The notes beneath the pieces were generated by a model, which had not been told where the DNA came from, did not search any database, and worked only from the letters and a program-made list of their open reading frames with translations. The position numbers and the translations under genes are program-made. A stretch of 64,000 nt of DNA from contig NC_091966.1 of assembly GCF_036711975.1 (NCBI RefSeq), forward strand, positions 20,777,501 through 20,841,500, read 5' to 3'. The stretch comes from Onthophagus taurus (lineage: Eukaryota > Arthropoda > Insecta > Coleoptera > Scarabaeidae). Below, one piece after another: positions 22,316 through 32,850 of this stretch (its first letter is position 1; each line of letters begins with the position of its first letter).

Positions 22316-23270
22316 ATGAATTTAGAAGATAAAGTTGCGATTATAACTGGTGCAAGTGCCGGAATTGGTGCAGCAACTGTTAAAGCGTTATTAAAACATG
22401 GAATGAAGGTTTCTTTAAATAAAATGAATAGTAAAATGTCAACAAAATTGTTTAATTTGAATAAAATGTTTATAGGTGGTTGGTTTTGCTCGAAGAAAAG
22501 AATTAATTGAAAATTTGGTTAAAAATCACAACGGAAAAGTATTTGCTCGATGCGTCGATTTAACAAAACCCCAAGAAATTCTAGATGGTTTCGATTGGGT
22601 CACCAAAAACGTAGGACCAATTCACGTTTTGATTAATAATGCAGGTATTTCTAAAGACGCACCGATTTTAACGGGAAATTTGGAAGATTGGAAACAAATT
22701 ATGGACACCAACTTTATGAGTATAGCCATAGGATGTAAAGCAGCTGTAAAAATCATGAGAGAACACCTAATTGACGGTTACATTATCAATATAAACAGTG
22801 TTCTTGGTTATTACGATATTCAAGAACCTAGTTTGACTATGTACACATCTTCTAAATATGCATTAAGAGTTATGACGGAAAATATCCGTTTGGAATTAGC
22901 TAAAATAGGAAGTAATATTAGAATTACGGTAGGTTTAATTATTTATTGTTTAAAATATTTCTAACTTCTTTACATCTAGAATTTGGCTCCAGGTTTAGTT
23001 AAAACTGATATTTTTGAAACAGCATTTGGAATAAACATAAGTAACGCGGTTTATGAAAATCTTCCTTTCATTTTTTCCGAAGATATTGCTGACACAATCA
23101 CTTATTTACTTTCTACGCCTCCGCGTGTCAATGTAAGTAAATAATTTTGAAAATAAATTTCAATGTCTCAAATTAATAAATAAATATTTTCTCTTCATTT
23201 CATAATTTAGATCTCCGAAATGTTGGTGGTACCTACTGGCGAAATTTCTAAAAAGTTAAATCTTTATTAA
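22316..23270 (+). CDS. Short-chain dehydrogenase/reductase, copy 2
   Basis: Exons 22,316-22,408, 22,476-22,928, 22,980-23,132 and 23,211-23,270 join in phase 0 and give 252 residues. Exons 1 to 3 have exactly the lengths of copy 1 (93, 453, 153 bp). The ATG at 22,316 was chosen because MNLEDKVAIITG aligns with copy 1. An in-frame ATG at 22,247 would add 23 residues without family support. Motifs: TGASAGIGAAT, NNAG, NINSVLGYY, YTSSKYA, APGLVKTDI. The last exon diverges most (GEISKKLNLY against GEIGTKISSN and a longer tail). It arose by tandem duplication, starts 257 bp after copy 1 ends, and is presumably a separate transcript. Confidence 0.9.
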
Positions 23271-23482
23271 AATAACATAAAATAATCGATGTTATTCAAT
23301 CATTTGCAATTTAAAATAGAAGTGTATTAATCTATAGAAAGAGTATTGCTTTTGTAACATCTCATGTATAGTCAATCAGTAAGTTTTGAATCTGTTTAAT
23401 AACAAGGTCATCCACAAAAAAAATAACTCCATACGTTCTTAATTATCATTAATGTAAGCAAAAAATCTTAAAAGATCCTATA

Positions 23483-24866
23483 CCGGGTGTCCCTCAAAAG
23501 TGGCTCACCCCCATATTTTTCTTTATTATTGGTGATATAAGAAAACCATTTGGAATGCATAGTTAGGTCGCTAAAACGGATTATTACGACATGAAATCAT
23601 TCTTTTTGTACTTCCGGTTAGACGGGATGTGAGTACTAATTTCGCTATTTTTTTAAATCTATAATTTTTTTTTCTTCAGTTGGGTAGACAGTATAATTTC
23701 ACATAACTTTTACTTGAAAAAATTTTCACGAAAAAAAAAATTATTTTCGTTATTTTTTAACGTTTTAGTACCTTCGGAAAATGTATTACAACTTTTGACG
23801 CATAGTAGCTAGGTTAATAGTACAAACTACGTTATGTCCCTCTTGATTTGCTATTCCTCGAGCAGTGATCACTGCTATGCTTTAGTGAGTGGTTCTTTTT
23901 TAATAATGGTGTAAATTAATAGTTGTATTAAATTAGTTTTAAAAGAAAAACGCTATCCAACAATTAAATTTAATTCAATTGTAAGTTCAAAAAAACTAAT
24001 TTTCTAAATTTTCAAAATGCTCAAGCCTCGATTTTGACATAATTGTATCTTGCGTATTGTCGATCTAACGACTCGACGTTATTTCTGCGGAGATAATTGG
24101 GTAATACAATTTCTAACTCGATTTATTTTCTAATACCTCACGAGACCTTACTGGTGTATTATACAGCTCATTTTTGATTTTGCCCCATAAAAAGAATCTA
24201 AAGGTGTGAAGTCAGGTGATCTGGGAGGTTTTAACCAAAATAAAGTAAACAATCCAAATTATAATGTACAATGGACATTGTAAGTTACTATCAGCTACAG
24301 AACATTTAGTGTAAAAGAACAAAAAATAAAGAAAAAAATAAAAAATCAAAAATAATTGTATTAAACTTAATTGTTTGATCGCGTTTTTCTTTTAAAACTA
24401 ATTTAATACAACTGTTAATTTACACCATTATTAAAAAAGAACCACTGACTAAAGCATAGCAGTGATCACTGCTCGAGAAATAGCAAATCAAGAGGGACAT
24501 AACGTAGTTTATACTATTAACCTAGCTATTATGCGTCAAAAGTTGTAATACATTTTCCGAAGGTACTAAAACGTTATAAAATAAAGAATATAATTTTTTT
24601 TCAAAAATTATAAGCGATCGTGAAAATTTTTTCAAGTAAATGTTATGTGAAATTCTACTATCAACCCAACTGAAGAAAAAAAAATTATAGATTTAAAAAA
24701 ATAGCGAAATTAGTACTTACATCCGGTATAACCGGAAGTACAAAAAGAATGATTTCATGTCGTAATAATCCGTTTTAGCGACCTAACTATGCATTCCAAA
24801 TGGTTTTCTTATATCACCAATAATAAAAAAAAATATGGGGGTGAGCCACTTTTGAGGAACACCCGG
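23483..24866. mobile_element. TA-flanked palindromic element
   Basis: The ends are ccgggtgtccctcaaaagtg and, reversed, ccgggtgttcctcaaaagtg, each next to TA (23,481-23,482 and 24,867-24,868). The arms are about 500 bp long, pairing 23,483-24,000 with 24,350-24,866, for example gcatagttaggtcgctaaaa. The centre, on the - strand at about 24,230-24,150, encodes PPRSPDFTPLDSFYGA, the region around the third catalytic residue of an IS630/mariner transposase. The element is thus a foldback derivative of a mariner-type transposon. Confidence 0.85.
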
Positions 24867-24950
24867 TATAGATTTCGTAACAACAACTTTCTTACATTTT
24901 TATATGGATAGATACTACATATGTATATGTTTTATAACCGGTGTGAAAAC

Positions 24951-25195
24951 TAGTGATGTAACGGATATCCGCATTGTTTTGAGGATCCGCATCCGCATAT
25001 ATTTTAACGGAGCTCCGTTACAATAAATAATTACTAATTACTACTAATTACAGTAGAAATACTGTTTTCATTAAAATTTTAGTACGTAACTTTTTTCAAT
25101 AGCTCCGCATCCGTTAAATCCGCATCCGCATCCGTAAAATTTGAATTAAAAAATACGGTTCCGCATCCGCTAAACTCACATCCGTAACATCACTA
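24951..25195. mobile_element. hAT-type MITE
   Basis: The ends tagtgatgtaacggat and atccgtaacatcacta are exact reverse complements. The element is flanked by the identical 8-mer gtgaaaac (24,943-24,950 and 25,196-25,203). Inside are repeats of tccgcatccgcat and its variants near both ends. It is 245 bp long and has no coding region. Confidence 0.9.
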
Positions 25196-25499
25196 GTGAA
25201 AACAGCAGTGAAAATTTCTTGGATAAAGTCGGTAATAAATCTTTATTTACTAAGGTAATAAGTTTTATTTTGTTAATCGTCTTTATTAATTTCAGCCACC
25301 TTGCCAGCAAATCATGTTAAAATATAAATCATATTTATATTTTAGGTATAAACTTACGTCAGATTATAGAAACGCACTTCAACATATTAAAATTTTATCA
25401 TAAATTGGTAATTATTTAAAACGGACATGGACATGTGCAATATGTGAATTAGCGGGAAACAAAGTTGTTATTGAGATTATGTCACAGAATAACTATAAT

Positions 25500-25611
25500 A
25501 GAAGTGACAGTGGCAGTATTCCGCCAAATCTGACGCCATATTATAGCGAGTTACCAAGGTATGTTGCTATTGGTGGTAAAGATTTGGTGGGATACCGCTA
25601 GTGTCACTTCT
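25500..25611. repeat. Short palindromic repeat
   Basis: The 30-bp arms at 25,501-25,530 (starting gaagtgacagtggcagtatt) and 25,581-25,610 are inverted copies with a few mismatches. The loop is about 50 bp. No clear target duplication was found. It is probably a small MITE. Confidence 0.6.
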
Positions 25612-25761
25612 GGTTTACGTCTCTTAAGACGGCTAAACCGAAATGATTCTAGTTCTACTATATAATCTAATATACGTAAATTTTCTAATATGTATATTTA
25701 ACCTTTCAACTACTTCAATAAAAATATACAACAATGTAGCGCTTAATAACAATTAAAACTA

Positions 25762-26781
25762 CACAGTAAAAAATAATTACATGGTCCAGTACTGGTAATT
25801 TATTGCCATGGATATTTATGTAAAAGTTACACGTATGTGATAGCAAAATAAATACATATCTAAACAAGCGCATTTTCCATTTCTATGTTTGTACTTTTCG
25901 TTTGTGATTGATGTAATTTTACTTCTTAACCCAGGTAATGTACACGTATTAACACGTGAAAATGACTATATTTATATGTAAAATTACTTGTCCTATGAAT
26001 ATTGTAGTTCGTCTGCTATGTAATAATTCATTGTTCAGCCCTGTACATTTACATAATTTTAAGCTTACATAAATGTAAAAATACGAATGTTATTATGGAA
26101 GTTGTACATATCCAAATTCGTTTTATGTCCAAATTATGAAAGCCAATAGTTTTTCCACCATTGTTATAATGTTTTACAGTACAAAAGCATTAAAAGAATA
26201 GTGGAAAAAGTGGAAACTTTTACAATTTTAACAGACGGCAAACTTGGAACACAAAAGCTTTGTGTATAACCTGTATACGTACTAAAGGGCACCAAACAAC
26301 CAAACACTAAATGGACAGATTAAAGTGGTTTTTTATTATTATTATTATAAGAGAGTGCGTATAACGTTCGACGATTCATACGTTATTACACTGTACTTGG
26401 TACAATGATGTCAACGCGTTGTGCGTAGTTGCAACGCTATTCGGCCGACTGAACGCAGAAAGTGGTAGTGGGGCCATCCCGTTTTTTACATGTTAGTAAT
26501 AGTAATTTTTAATAATATTACATGATTTCCCAATTTATTAAATACATTTACATTGTTTTACTTGATTTTCCATTTATTTACAGGTTTTCCCTATAGTTTA
26601 CATTGCTTTGTGTAATTCATATTAAAAAAATGTAATATTTTGTAAATTTAATAATTTCCTGTAATTTTACTTGGTATTAACTGGATTTCGAAAATTACGT
26701 TGTTAATTCATGTATTATTTCATAAGTCAATCTTGTAGTTTATTGTAGTATAATGTATTTTTACATCCATTTTTTACCGTG
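25762..26781 (+). mobile_element. 1.0-kb TA-flanked non-coding DNA element, copy 1
   Basis: The ends cacagtaaaaaat and attttttaccgtg are near reverse complements, and TA flanks both sides (25,760-25,761 and 26,782-26,783). A second copy lies in reverse orientation at 54,564-55,579 and matches over the full length, for example ccagtactggtaatttattg and ggatggccccac. No open frame of note. Non-autonomous Tc1/mariner-type by its duplication. Confidence 0.85.
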
Positions 26782-26783
26782 TA

Positions 26784-26960
26784 GAATTAACACTAGACCT
26801 AGAATCATTTGGGTTCAGCCGCACGTCTCTAAAGACGGCTAAACCCGAATGACTAGTTCTAAGTATAGTGTCAGTTCTTGTTTTACACTAGAACTATCAC
26901 TAAAAGTAACACTATACCTAGAACTAGAATTGCACGTCTCTAAAGACGGATACGTTCATA
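26784..26960. repeat. Hairpin repeat with agacctagaa/ctagaact words
   Basis: The sequence tcatttgggttcagccg (about 26,806) pairs with cggctaaacccgaatga (about 26,837), with cacgtctctaaaga in the loop. The loop word acgtctctaaagacgg recurs at about 26,933. Diverged pieces of the same repeat lie at 25,612-25,670 and 49,550-49,700. The 25,762-26,781 element appears to sit between two such pieces. Confidence 0.55.
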
Positions 26961-27190
26961 ACAACAGCGTTAATAGGGAGTTGGATAACCTTATACAGTA
27001 TGTTTACTCAACGGACCTTGATTCAGTGCTTTTGGTAACTCGTGATAAGATTGCGGATTTTAAATCGAGGTCACAAAACAAGGTGCCACTAACATCAAAC
27101 GAATTGACGTCAATGTCATTTCTGGTTATTCTGTAGTTATGTTTCGTCGACCGGTACCTTCGTCGATCGGATATAATAATAATACAATGC

Positions 27191-28494
27191 GATCAAGAAA
27201 GCCGGTCCGCTAAAAACTACTTTCCCAAGCGCTTGATGCCAATACTTACTGCCCTCGTCACAGCAGTCACACCCTCCTTCCACTTATTTTAATAGTGGTG
27301 GGGAAATGGGAGGAAACTTTTAGTTTAGTAAACATAACCTTAAAAACTGACACGCACAAAATTAAAAATGTTACTCTCGTTAAACAAAATTTGAAATAAA
27401 TTCTCTCTGGAGTTAGATTGGATGATGTAAATTTAAATTATGATGAAAATAATTAAAAAGGATTAATTAATAAAAAGAAAACCCTTTAAACTATTCTTTT
27501 GTAATTAATTTATTTCATAAATCAAAAAAAGATCTTTTATTTTATTATAAAAATAAAGGTTTAGAAGTTTTATTTATTATAAAACGAATTCAAAATGTTG
27601 ACCATTCTTTTCTAAACATAAAGTGATTCGTCTTTTCATATTATCGAAGACCTGTACAAGTTGCTCTGCAGTTATTTGTTGAACATTGTGTCGTATTGCA
27701 TCTTCCAATTCTCCTATGGTCTGTAAACGGTTTTTGTAGACAGAATTTTTGAAATGACCGAATGAAAAGAAATTTAGTGGGGTTAGATCGGGTGAGTGAG
27801 GTGGCCAACATCCTCTACCGATTACTCAATCATCATAAAATTCATGAAGGAATCTTTTGTTTGTTCATGCAGTTGCATTGTCATGTTGAAAAAATCCTTC
27901 TTCCAATTCATCATCATGTAATTATTCAATGAATTCTTGTAACAAACCACTTTGACATCTTTCCTAATGTCATGACATAAGGTAATTCACTACATTTTCC
28001 AGGCATGTCTCCCTAAATTCCTCTACACAAAGACTTGTTGAATATTTTCATACCCCATTTTGATCTTTTACTACATTTCGAAGATAAGATTGGAGAAGAA
28101 ACTTTGAAACTTGTGTTCTTCTAAGGTGAACGGCATGATTTAACCTAAAAATAAATCAACGAAATTTATACCAAACCGATTTAAAATAAAATAATTATTT
28201 ACTTTAGAGAAAAATCACAATCGAATTTTTGTCTTAATAAAGACAGATAATATTAAATAAAACCGCAATAAATTCATAATGAAATATTGAAAACACCAAA
28301 CGCCAAAACCAAGAACACGACTCTGAGCTCAGCTGATCGAAACCATTGAAACTAAAAATCGATATCACCTCGTCGACCAATAAGAACGTTGAAAATTAAA
28401 AACAAGTAGAGATGGGAGGAGGCTGTGACGAGGGCAGTAAGTATTGGTATCAAGCGCTTGGGAAAGTAGTTTTTAGCGGACCGGCTTTTTTGAT
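27191..28494. mobile_element. Mariner-type element with inverted ends
   Basis: The left arm gatcaagaaagccggtccgc, extending past ccctcgtcacagc, is matched by the inverted right arm ending at 28,494. Arms are about 100 bp. A - strand transposase remnant fills the centre. The flanking duplication is not clear. Confidence 0.8.
27580..28110 (-). pseudogene. IS630/mariner transposase C-terminal half
   Basis: The - strand encodes FFQHDNATA around the second catalytic Asp, CWPPHSPDLTPLNFFSFGHF around the third, and then KNRLQTIGELEDAIRHNVQQ, ITAEQLVQVFDNMKRRITLC and EKNGQHFEFVL with a stop at about 27,583. These are the usual C-terminal blocks of this family in insects. In-frame stops occur after NATA and near YDD, and the N-terminus is not recognisable. 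Confidence 0.8.
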
Positions 28495-28789
28495 CTCTCG
28501 GTATAAATGTCTTTATTGCACATACCATTCAATACAACAAAAGAAAATATATATATATATATAATAATAACAAAAATTGTATCTATAGTGTAGATATATT
28601 CTAAACTAGAATGTTTAAACAACAAGAGATTAAAAAACTTAGTACCTAACACTACAACAAAAAGAGAAGAAAAAAAAATGGCATTGTGCAATAGGCGGGC
28701 TCCAGATAAAATCTAGGTATTTCGTAGAAAATACATGTCTTTACGTTCGAAGAAGTTATCCAATGAGAGATTCTTTTTAAAATACCTTA
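28495..28789. other. AT-rich spacer with an (AT) run
   Basis: A short (AT)n run lies at about 28,547-28,563. The words attgcacatac (28,516) and its near inverse gcattgtgcaat (28,681) hint at an old repeat. No gene. Confidence 0.35.
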
Positions 28790-29257
28790 ATCAAAAATGT
28801 ACTTCACTTTGGAATTAACACTTTGTCGAAAATCCCTTCAACAGTTGCTTCGTTTTTGAATCTGGCAAATGCAAAAGCTTATAGCGGCCATTATATGAGG
28901 CTTAAACAACTTTACTGGCCAATAAAGGTTACGTAATATAAAGCCGACCTTACAATAATTAAACGACATAGTGGGTGGAGGAGCTCTGGCATAGCAGAAA
29001 CTTATATCGAGGGTTCTATATGTAATAAGCTTGATATCGCAAGAAAATCCAAGGTTCAACTGGTACTAGTCGTTCCTTACTAGAGGAAACGTCCATTGTT
29101 TCTACAGCTTTTTCAAAAACTTCGACAGGCACTATGCGTTCTGGAAGCGATGACAATTACAAGCTGGTTAGTAATGGAAAGGAAGTAAAATATGACAAAT
29201 CAAAGAATGAAATGTCTATTAATATAAATGTTAATGTTAATATAAATAATAAATAGG
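28790..29257 (+). pseudogene. Crypton-like tyrosine recombinase C-terminal fragment
   Basis: The + strand frame contains TIIKRHSGWRSSGIAETYIE followed by GSICNKLDIARK, and another frame ends MSININVNVNINNK. The KRHGGW-(K/R)S(S/T)-(V/I)AE-Y(I/L)E arrangement is that of the C-terminal box of tyrosine recombinases found in insect Crypton-like elements, with the Tyr of ETYIE as the nucleophile position. The upstream HSLRR-type box is decayed (HYMRLKQLYWPIK). Stops and frameshifts on both sides make it a pseudogene. Recognition is from memory of the family. Confidence 0.55.
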
Positions 29258-29288
29258 ATGTGATTGATTTAAGATTGTATTTTTCATT

Positions 29289-29423
29289 ATTCCACTAGTG
29301 GAATAATAGTATATTATTCAACAAGCGTATAATGGCGACTGTTACCCACGAAGATGAAGTTGCAACACGAGCGAGCGAAGCGAGCGAGTGTTGTAATCTG
29401 AGTGGGTAACATCCATTATACGC
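29289..29423. repeat. Two palindromes, one with a gagcgagcgaagcgagcgag core
   Basis: attccactagtggaat (29,289-29,304) is a perfect 16-bp palindrome. A larger hairpin follows at 29,325-29,423: gcgtataatgg pairs with ccattatacgc, gttaccca with tgggtaac, and the core repeats gagcga on one side and gcgag on the other. Outer words ttatctacaactatt (29,440) and aatagttgtagataa (29,690) are also inverted. The whole looks like a small foldback element. Confidence 0.55.
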
Positions 29424-30297
29424 AAGTTAAGACTATACTTTATCTACAACTATTTAATTTTGAAAAAAAAAATCAAAAAAGGGAAAAAAAATAAACTTGA
29501 TAGACATTTCAGACATAACCTCAATATAAGAAAGCTGTCATTTCTGTTAATATTTTATTTTTTGATTAGTAAGCCGTGTCAGAACTGTGGAATAATGGCT
29601 TCATTATTCAACACTTTGTCAGTCATGAGTCATGAGTAATGCGTGTCATTACCCGTCAAAAATCAAATGTATAATGAATAGATAATTCAATAGTTGTAGA
29701 TAAAAAATATTAATTCTAAAGACAGGCTTTTCCTAGCTATTATTAACTGATATAACCCAAAAAATGCTTTTCTTTCATTATACTCACGTCAAAAACGTAT
29801 AAAAATAAAGTTGACACAGCATCATACAAATAAAATAACCAATTATTATGACAAGACTAATACAAATTAAAAAGCAAATTCACAAATGAAGATTACAAAG
29901 AGTCGGCTAACGTTACGAAACCACTCTTATAAGTTAGAGGTTATGTATTAGAATGAAGTGAACCTGTAAGGCTGGGCGGCAAATTCAAACAATACATACA
30001 AAAACACAAATTGCAACTTAAATCGGTCATCATAATGCAAAATTAGGAAAAAAGGAGGAAACTCGGACGGTGTAACATGAAATAGTTAGTACCTTTTCGA
30101 TCCTCGTCTATCTGGTGGTTTAGAAGGGGTGTAAGGTAAACGCAGTTTCAAGTAAGTAGTCTTTGAGCTAAATTCAATTGATCATTGTGATCACAGTGTA
30201 AATCGACCCTTAGACATTCTATTCCTGGATTGTTCTTTATAAATTTGCCGATCTCATACGCCTCAAGTATTTCTAGTAGATGATGAGTAGTAATGGT
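29424..30297. other. AT-rich spacer
   Basis: Apart from the inverted word near 29,690, nothing was recognised. Short frames show no domain. Confidence 0.35.
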
Positions 30298-30705
30298 ATT
30301 GACAATAAGTGGTTCCAACAAGATGGTGCTCCTCAACATTTTAGTCGCGCAGTCCGAAACGTTTTAAGCCGCACGTTTCCAAATTGTTGGATTCGTAGAA
30401 GAGTTGAAATTGAGTGATCACCAGGATCTCCTGATCTAACACCACTCGATTTTTTCTTTTGTCGGTTTCTGAAAAGTAGAGTGTATGCAACAAAACCAGA
30501 ATGATTTGGAAAATCGCATACTTGAAGAAACCCCCAATATCACTAGAGATAGGCTCCTGATGTTAAAAATTCCATTAATCAGCGTTTGGGTCATTGCGAG
30601 ATCGAAGAAGGTCGATAATTTGAACATTTGTTATAAAGATCGTAATAAACGTGCAAAAAAATATGAAAACATTTTACTTTCCCATTTGGTAGTCAACCCC
30701 TCATA
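30298..30705 (+). pseudogene. IS630/mariner transposase fragment
   Basis: The + strand encodes WFQQDGAPQHFSRAVRNVLS and, after an internal TGA, GSPDLTPLDFFFCRFLKSRV, covering the second and third catalytic aspartates. Frameshifts follow, with NPQYH and INQRLGHCEIEEG continuing the C-terminal region in another frame. A possible transposon end, cccgggagttttgggaagca, lies at 30,949-30,968. The left end was not found. Confidence 0.75.
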
Positions 30706-31109
30706 ATTCTTGAAAGAATTAAGATATCGGGTTTTGGTTTTTGGGTTTGTGTAGCTATTTTCATTATCTTTAAAATAAGGTAAAACTCGACAGGGGTTGC
30801 TATTTAAAAATGTAGGGATGGTTATCCCCTAAAAAAACTCCGTATTGCATGGAAGTTCTAAACTATCTAAAAATGTAGTTTTTATGACACTTTAGTGATC
30901 CCCAAATTTTCAAATTTTTTTCTTTACTCGTTTAAAACTTATAGCTCCGTCCCGGGAGTTTTGGGAAGCACTGTAGATTAAGTGTATATAAAAATCTCAT
31001 TTAAATAAATTAAATTAATTTATTTTAATTTAAAATATTTTATTGAAACACAAAAGACGTTGGTTTGCAATTTATATAACAATAATACCTATTTTAATAA
31101 TTAATTAAT

Positions 31110-31230
31110 TTAAGTCCCTATTATAATAATAATAATAATTTATTATGTTAATAACCCATAGGGCATACATTCGTCACAATCTAAATATAAATACAACATA
31201 AAAAACATATACATATAAGAATTACTTGAT
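31110..31230 (-). repeat. Possible LINE 3' end
   Basis: On the - strand the stretch runs through ttgtgacgaatgtatgccct and ggttattaacataataaatt to a (ATT)n run. Such 3' ends with short AT repeats are common for insect LINEs. There is no coding sequence, so the call is weak. Confidence 0.3.
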
Positions 31231-31644
31231 TAATACATCACTCTTTTCGATTTACAGGCGCATGTAAACCCCTGTATATTTCACATATCACTAGAAATTT
31301 AACATAGAATATGTACAGGTGTACGAAACGGTTCTTTAAAAAGTTTAATGTTTTAAAAAATGTTATACATTCAGATCTTTCAGTCTAAAATTGTTATAAA
31401 TGGATAATCTAATTTTGATTATGATTTATCTGATCCCTCATAAAATAACATCTTGATTTTGATTGAAGGGCCGTTACAAAATATAGATATATAAAATCTC
31501 GTATACGAGAAAAACTTTTAATCTATTGGATACATTGCGAATTTTAACAAAATATCAAGAAAGCTAGTCGTTATTAATGTTCTTAACAACGTTATCAATC
31601 TGCATTTGTCAATTTAATAAGTAAAATCGTTGAAACTGGTTGAA

Positions 31645-31959
31645 ATGTCCAAAGAAATATTTGTAAAAGTCTATGAAGACAATTTAGTTGAAAACGCAAA
31701 TGAAAACAGGCTGTTAGTTACAGGCATTGAACGTCTCATGATAGGACAACTGATGTTGAACCGATCGATACTAAGAATTGGTCAAGAATTAGTTCAAGAA
31801 AGACAAGAACTTGGCCAACTAATAGCGAAACCTTACGATGCAATAAAAAAAACGGAATGCGAAATGTACAAAATTAGAAAGCTTAGAGAAGCTGAGGAAC
31901 TACGAATGTTACTTTGTCAGCATTTAGATGAACATCAACATTCCCCAAATGGTGGCTAA
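31645..31959 (+). CDS. Small intronless coiled-coil protein
   Basis: A 104-residue frame starts at MSKEIFVKVYED, the first ATG. It is rich in Glu, Leu, Gln and Arg and has heptad-like spacing from about residue 30 (ELVQERQELGQLI) to residue 95. It ends HSPNGG. AATAAA sites follow at about 32,022 and 32,041. Like the next gene it opens with M-(S/A)-K-E, ends in GG and is intronless. A gapless alignment with the last exon of the large coiled-coil gene gives only a few matches (for example GQLIA against AQLSA), so kinship is possible but weak. Function unknown. Confidence 0.55.
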   Translation: MSKEIFVKVYEDNLVENANENRLLVTGIERLMIGQLMLNRSILRIGQELVQERQELGQLIAKPYDAIKKTECEMYKIRKLREAEELRMLLCQHLDEHQHSPNGG

Positions 31960-32493
31960 AAATGCGTTTCATCAATGATTTGTTCCGTTCATCAATTTTT
32001 GTATAATGAGTATTAATTCTAAATAAATGTTATTGAAATTAAATAAAGTTTTCTTATTTATTGTAATGGGGAAATTAAGAATGAATAAAAATTATTAATA
32101 TATATAAAATAATAAATAGAAGTGAACAAGTAAATTAGAAATACAAGTGAGTGAATGGATATACATCAGCATAATGTATCAAATAGATACTTATAATTAC
32201 GAAAGATTCTATAACAAGATTTCTAGCAATAAACAGTTTAATAAAATGTTATTAGTTTTATTATAAAAAATAATTAAACTTGTACCAGCCAAGAAAATAA
32301 AAACTATTTATTACATTTATAATAAAATAACTTATAATCAAATTGACAAATAAAGATTGACATCATGAGAATGAAATTTCTTTTTTATTTGAAATATAAC
32401 AACCAAACCTCTTTGATTTTCGTATAATTTATATTTAATATCCTTGACAACCTATAATAAAAAAGTACTTGTCAAAAGAAAAACCTAACTGTA

Positions 32494-32850
32494 ATGGCTA
32501 AAGAAATCGCTAATATAGAGATAATACAAAATTTATGTGAACCTTCGGTATTGAACCCGACTAACTGCAAGATTCAAACGGAAGTAGATGGCCGAATTGT
32601 TTTAGCAGATAAAGTAGGACGAATTATGGCGGAGAAAATTCGATTGGAAGAAGCTTATGAAAAAGCTAAGCAAAACGTTAGAGAACAAATGCAACAAATC
32701 GCGAGACTTTGGACGGAAACTTTCCATGTAATGAAAGAAATGGCGCGGCAAATCGATAAAATTACTGATCGTTATCAACGATTTAGAATGTGGTGTTCCA
32801 TGCATATTCAAATTTTAAGCTTGGAAAGAATGTTCGCCGAAGGAGGGTAA
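32494..32850 (+). CDS. Intronless coiled-coil protein, paralog of exon 14 of the 59-64 kb gene
   Basis: The 118-residue frame begins MAKEIANIEII and ends ERMFAEGG. From about residue 44 it aligns without gaps with the last exon of the large coiled-coil gene: AEKIRLEEAYEKA against AETIRLQEVADEA, EQMQQIARL against EKMHQIAQL, then MARQIDKITDR against AARQVARTKDR. By eye about 23 of 60 positions are identical. Both start MAKE. No intron is needed and an AATAAA lies shortly after the stop, near 32,911. It could be a retrocopy or a duplicated exon that gained its own promoter. Cellular role unknown. Confidence 0.7.
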   Translation: MAKEIANIEIIQNLCEPSVLNPTNCKIQTEVDGRIVLADKVGRIMAEKIRLEEAYEKAKQNVREQMQQIARLWTETFHVMKEMARQIDKITDRYQRFRMWCSMHIQILSLERMFAEGG

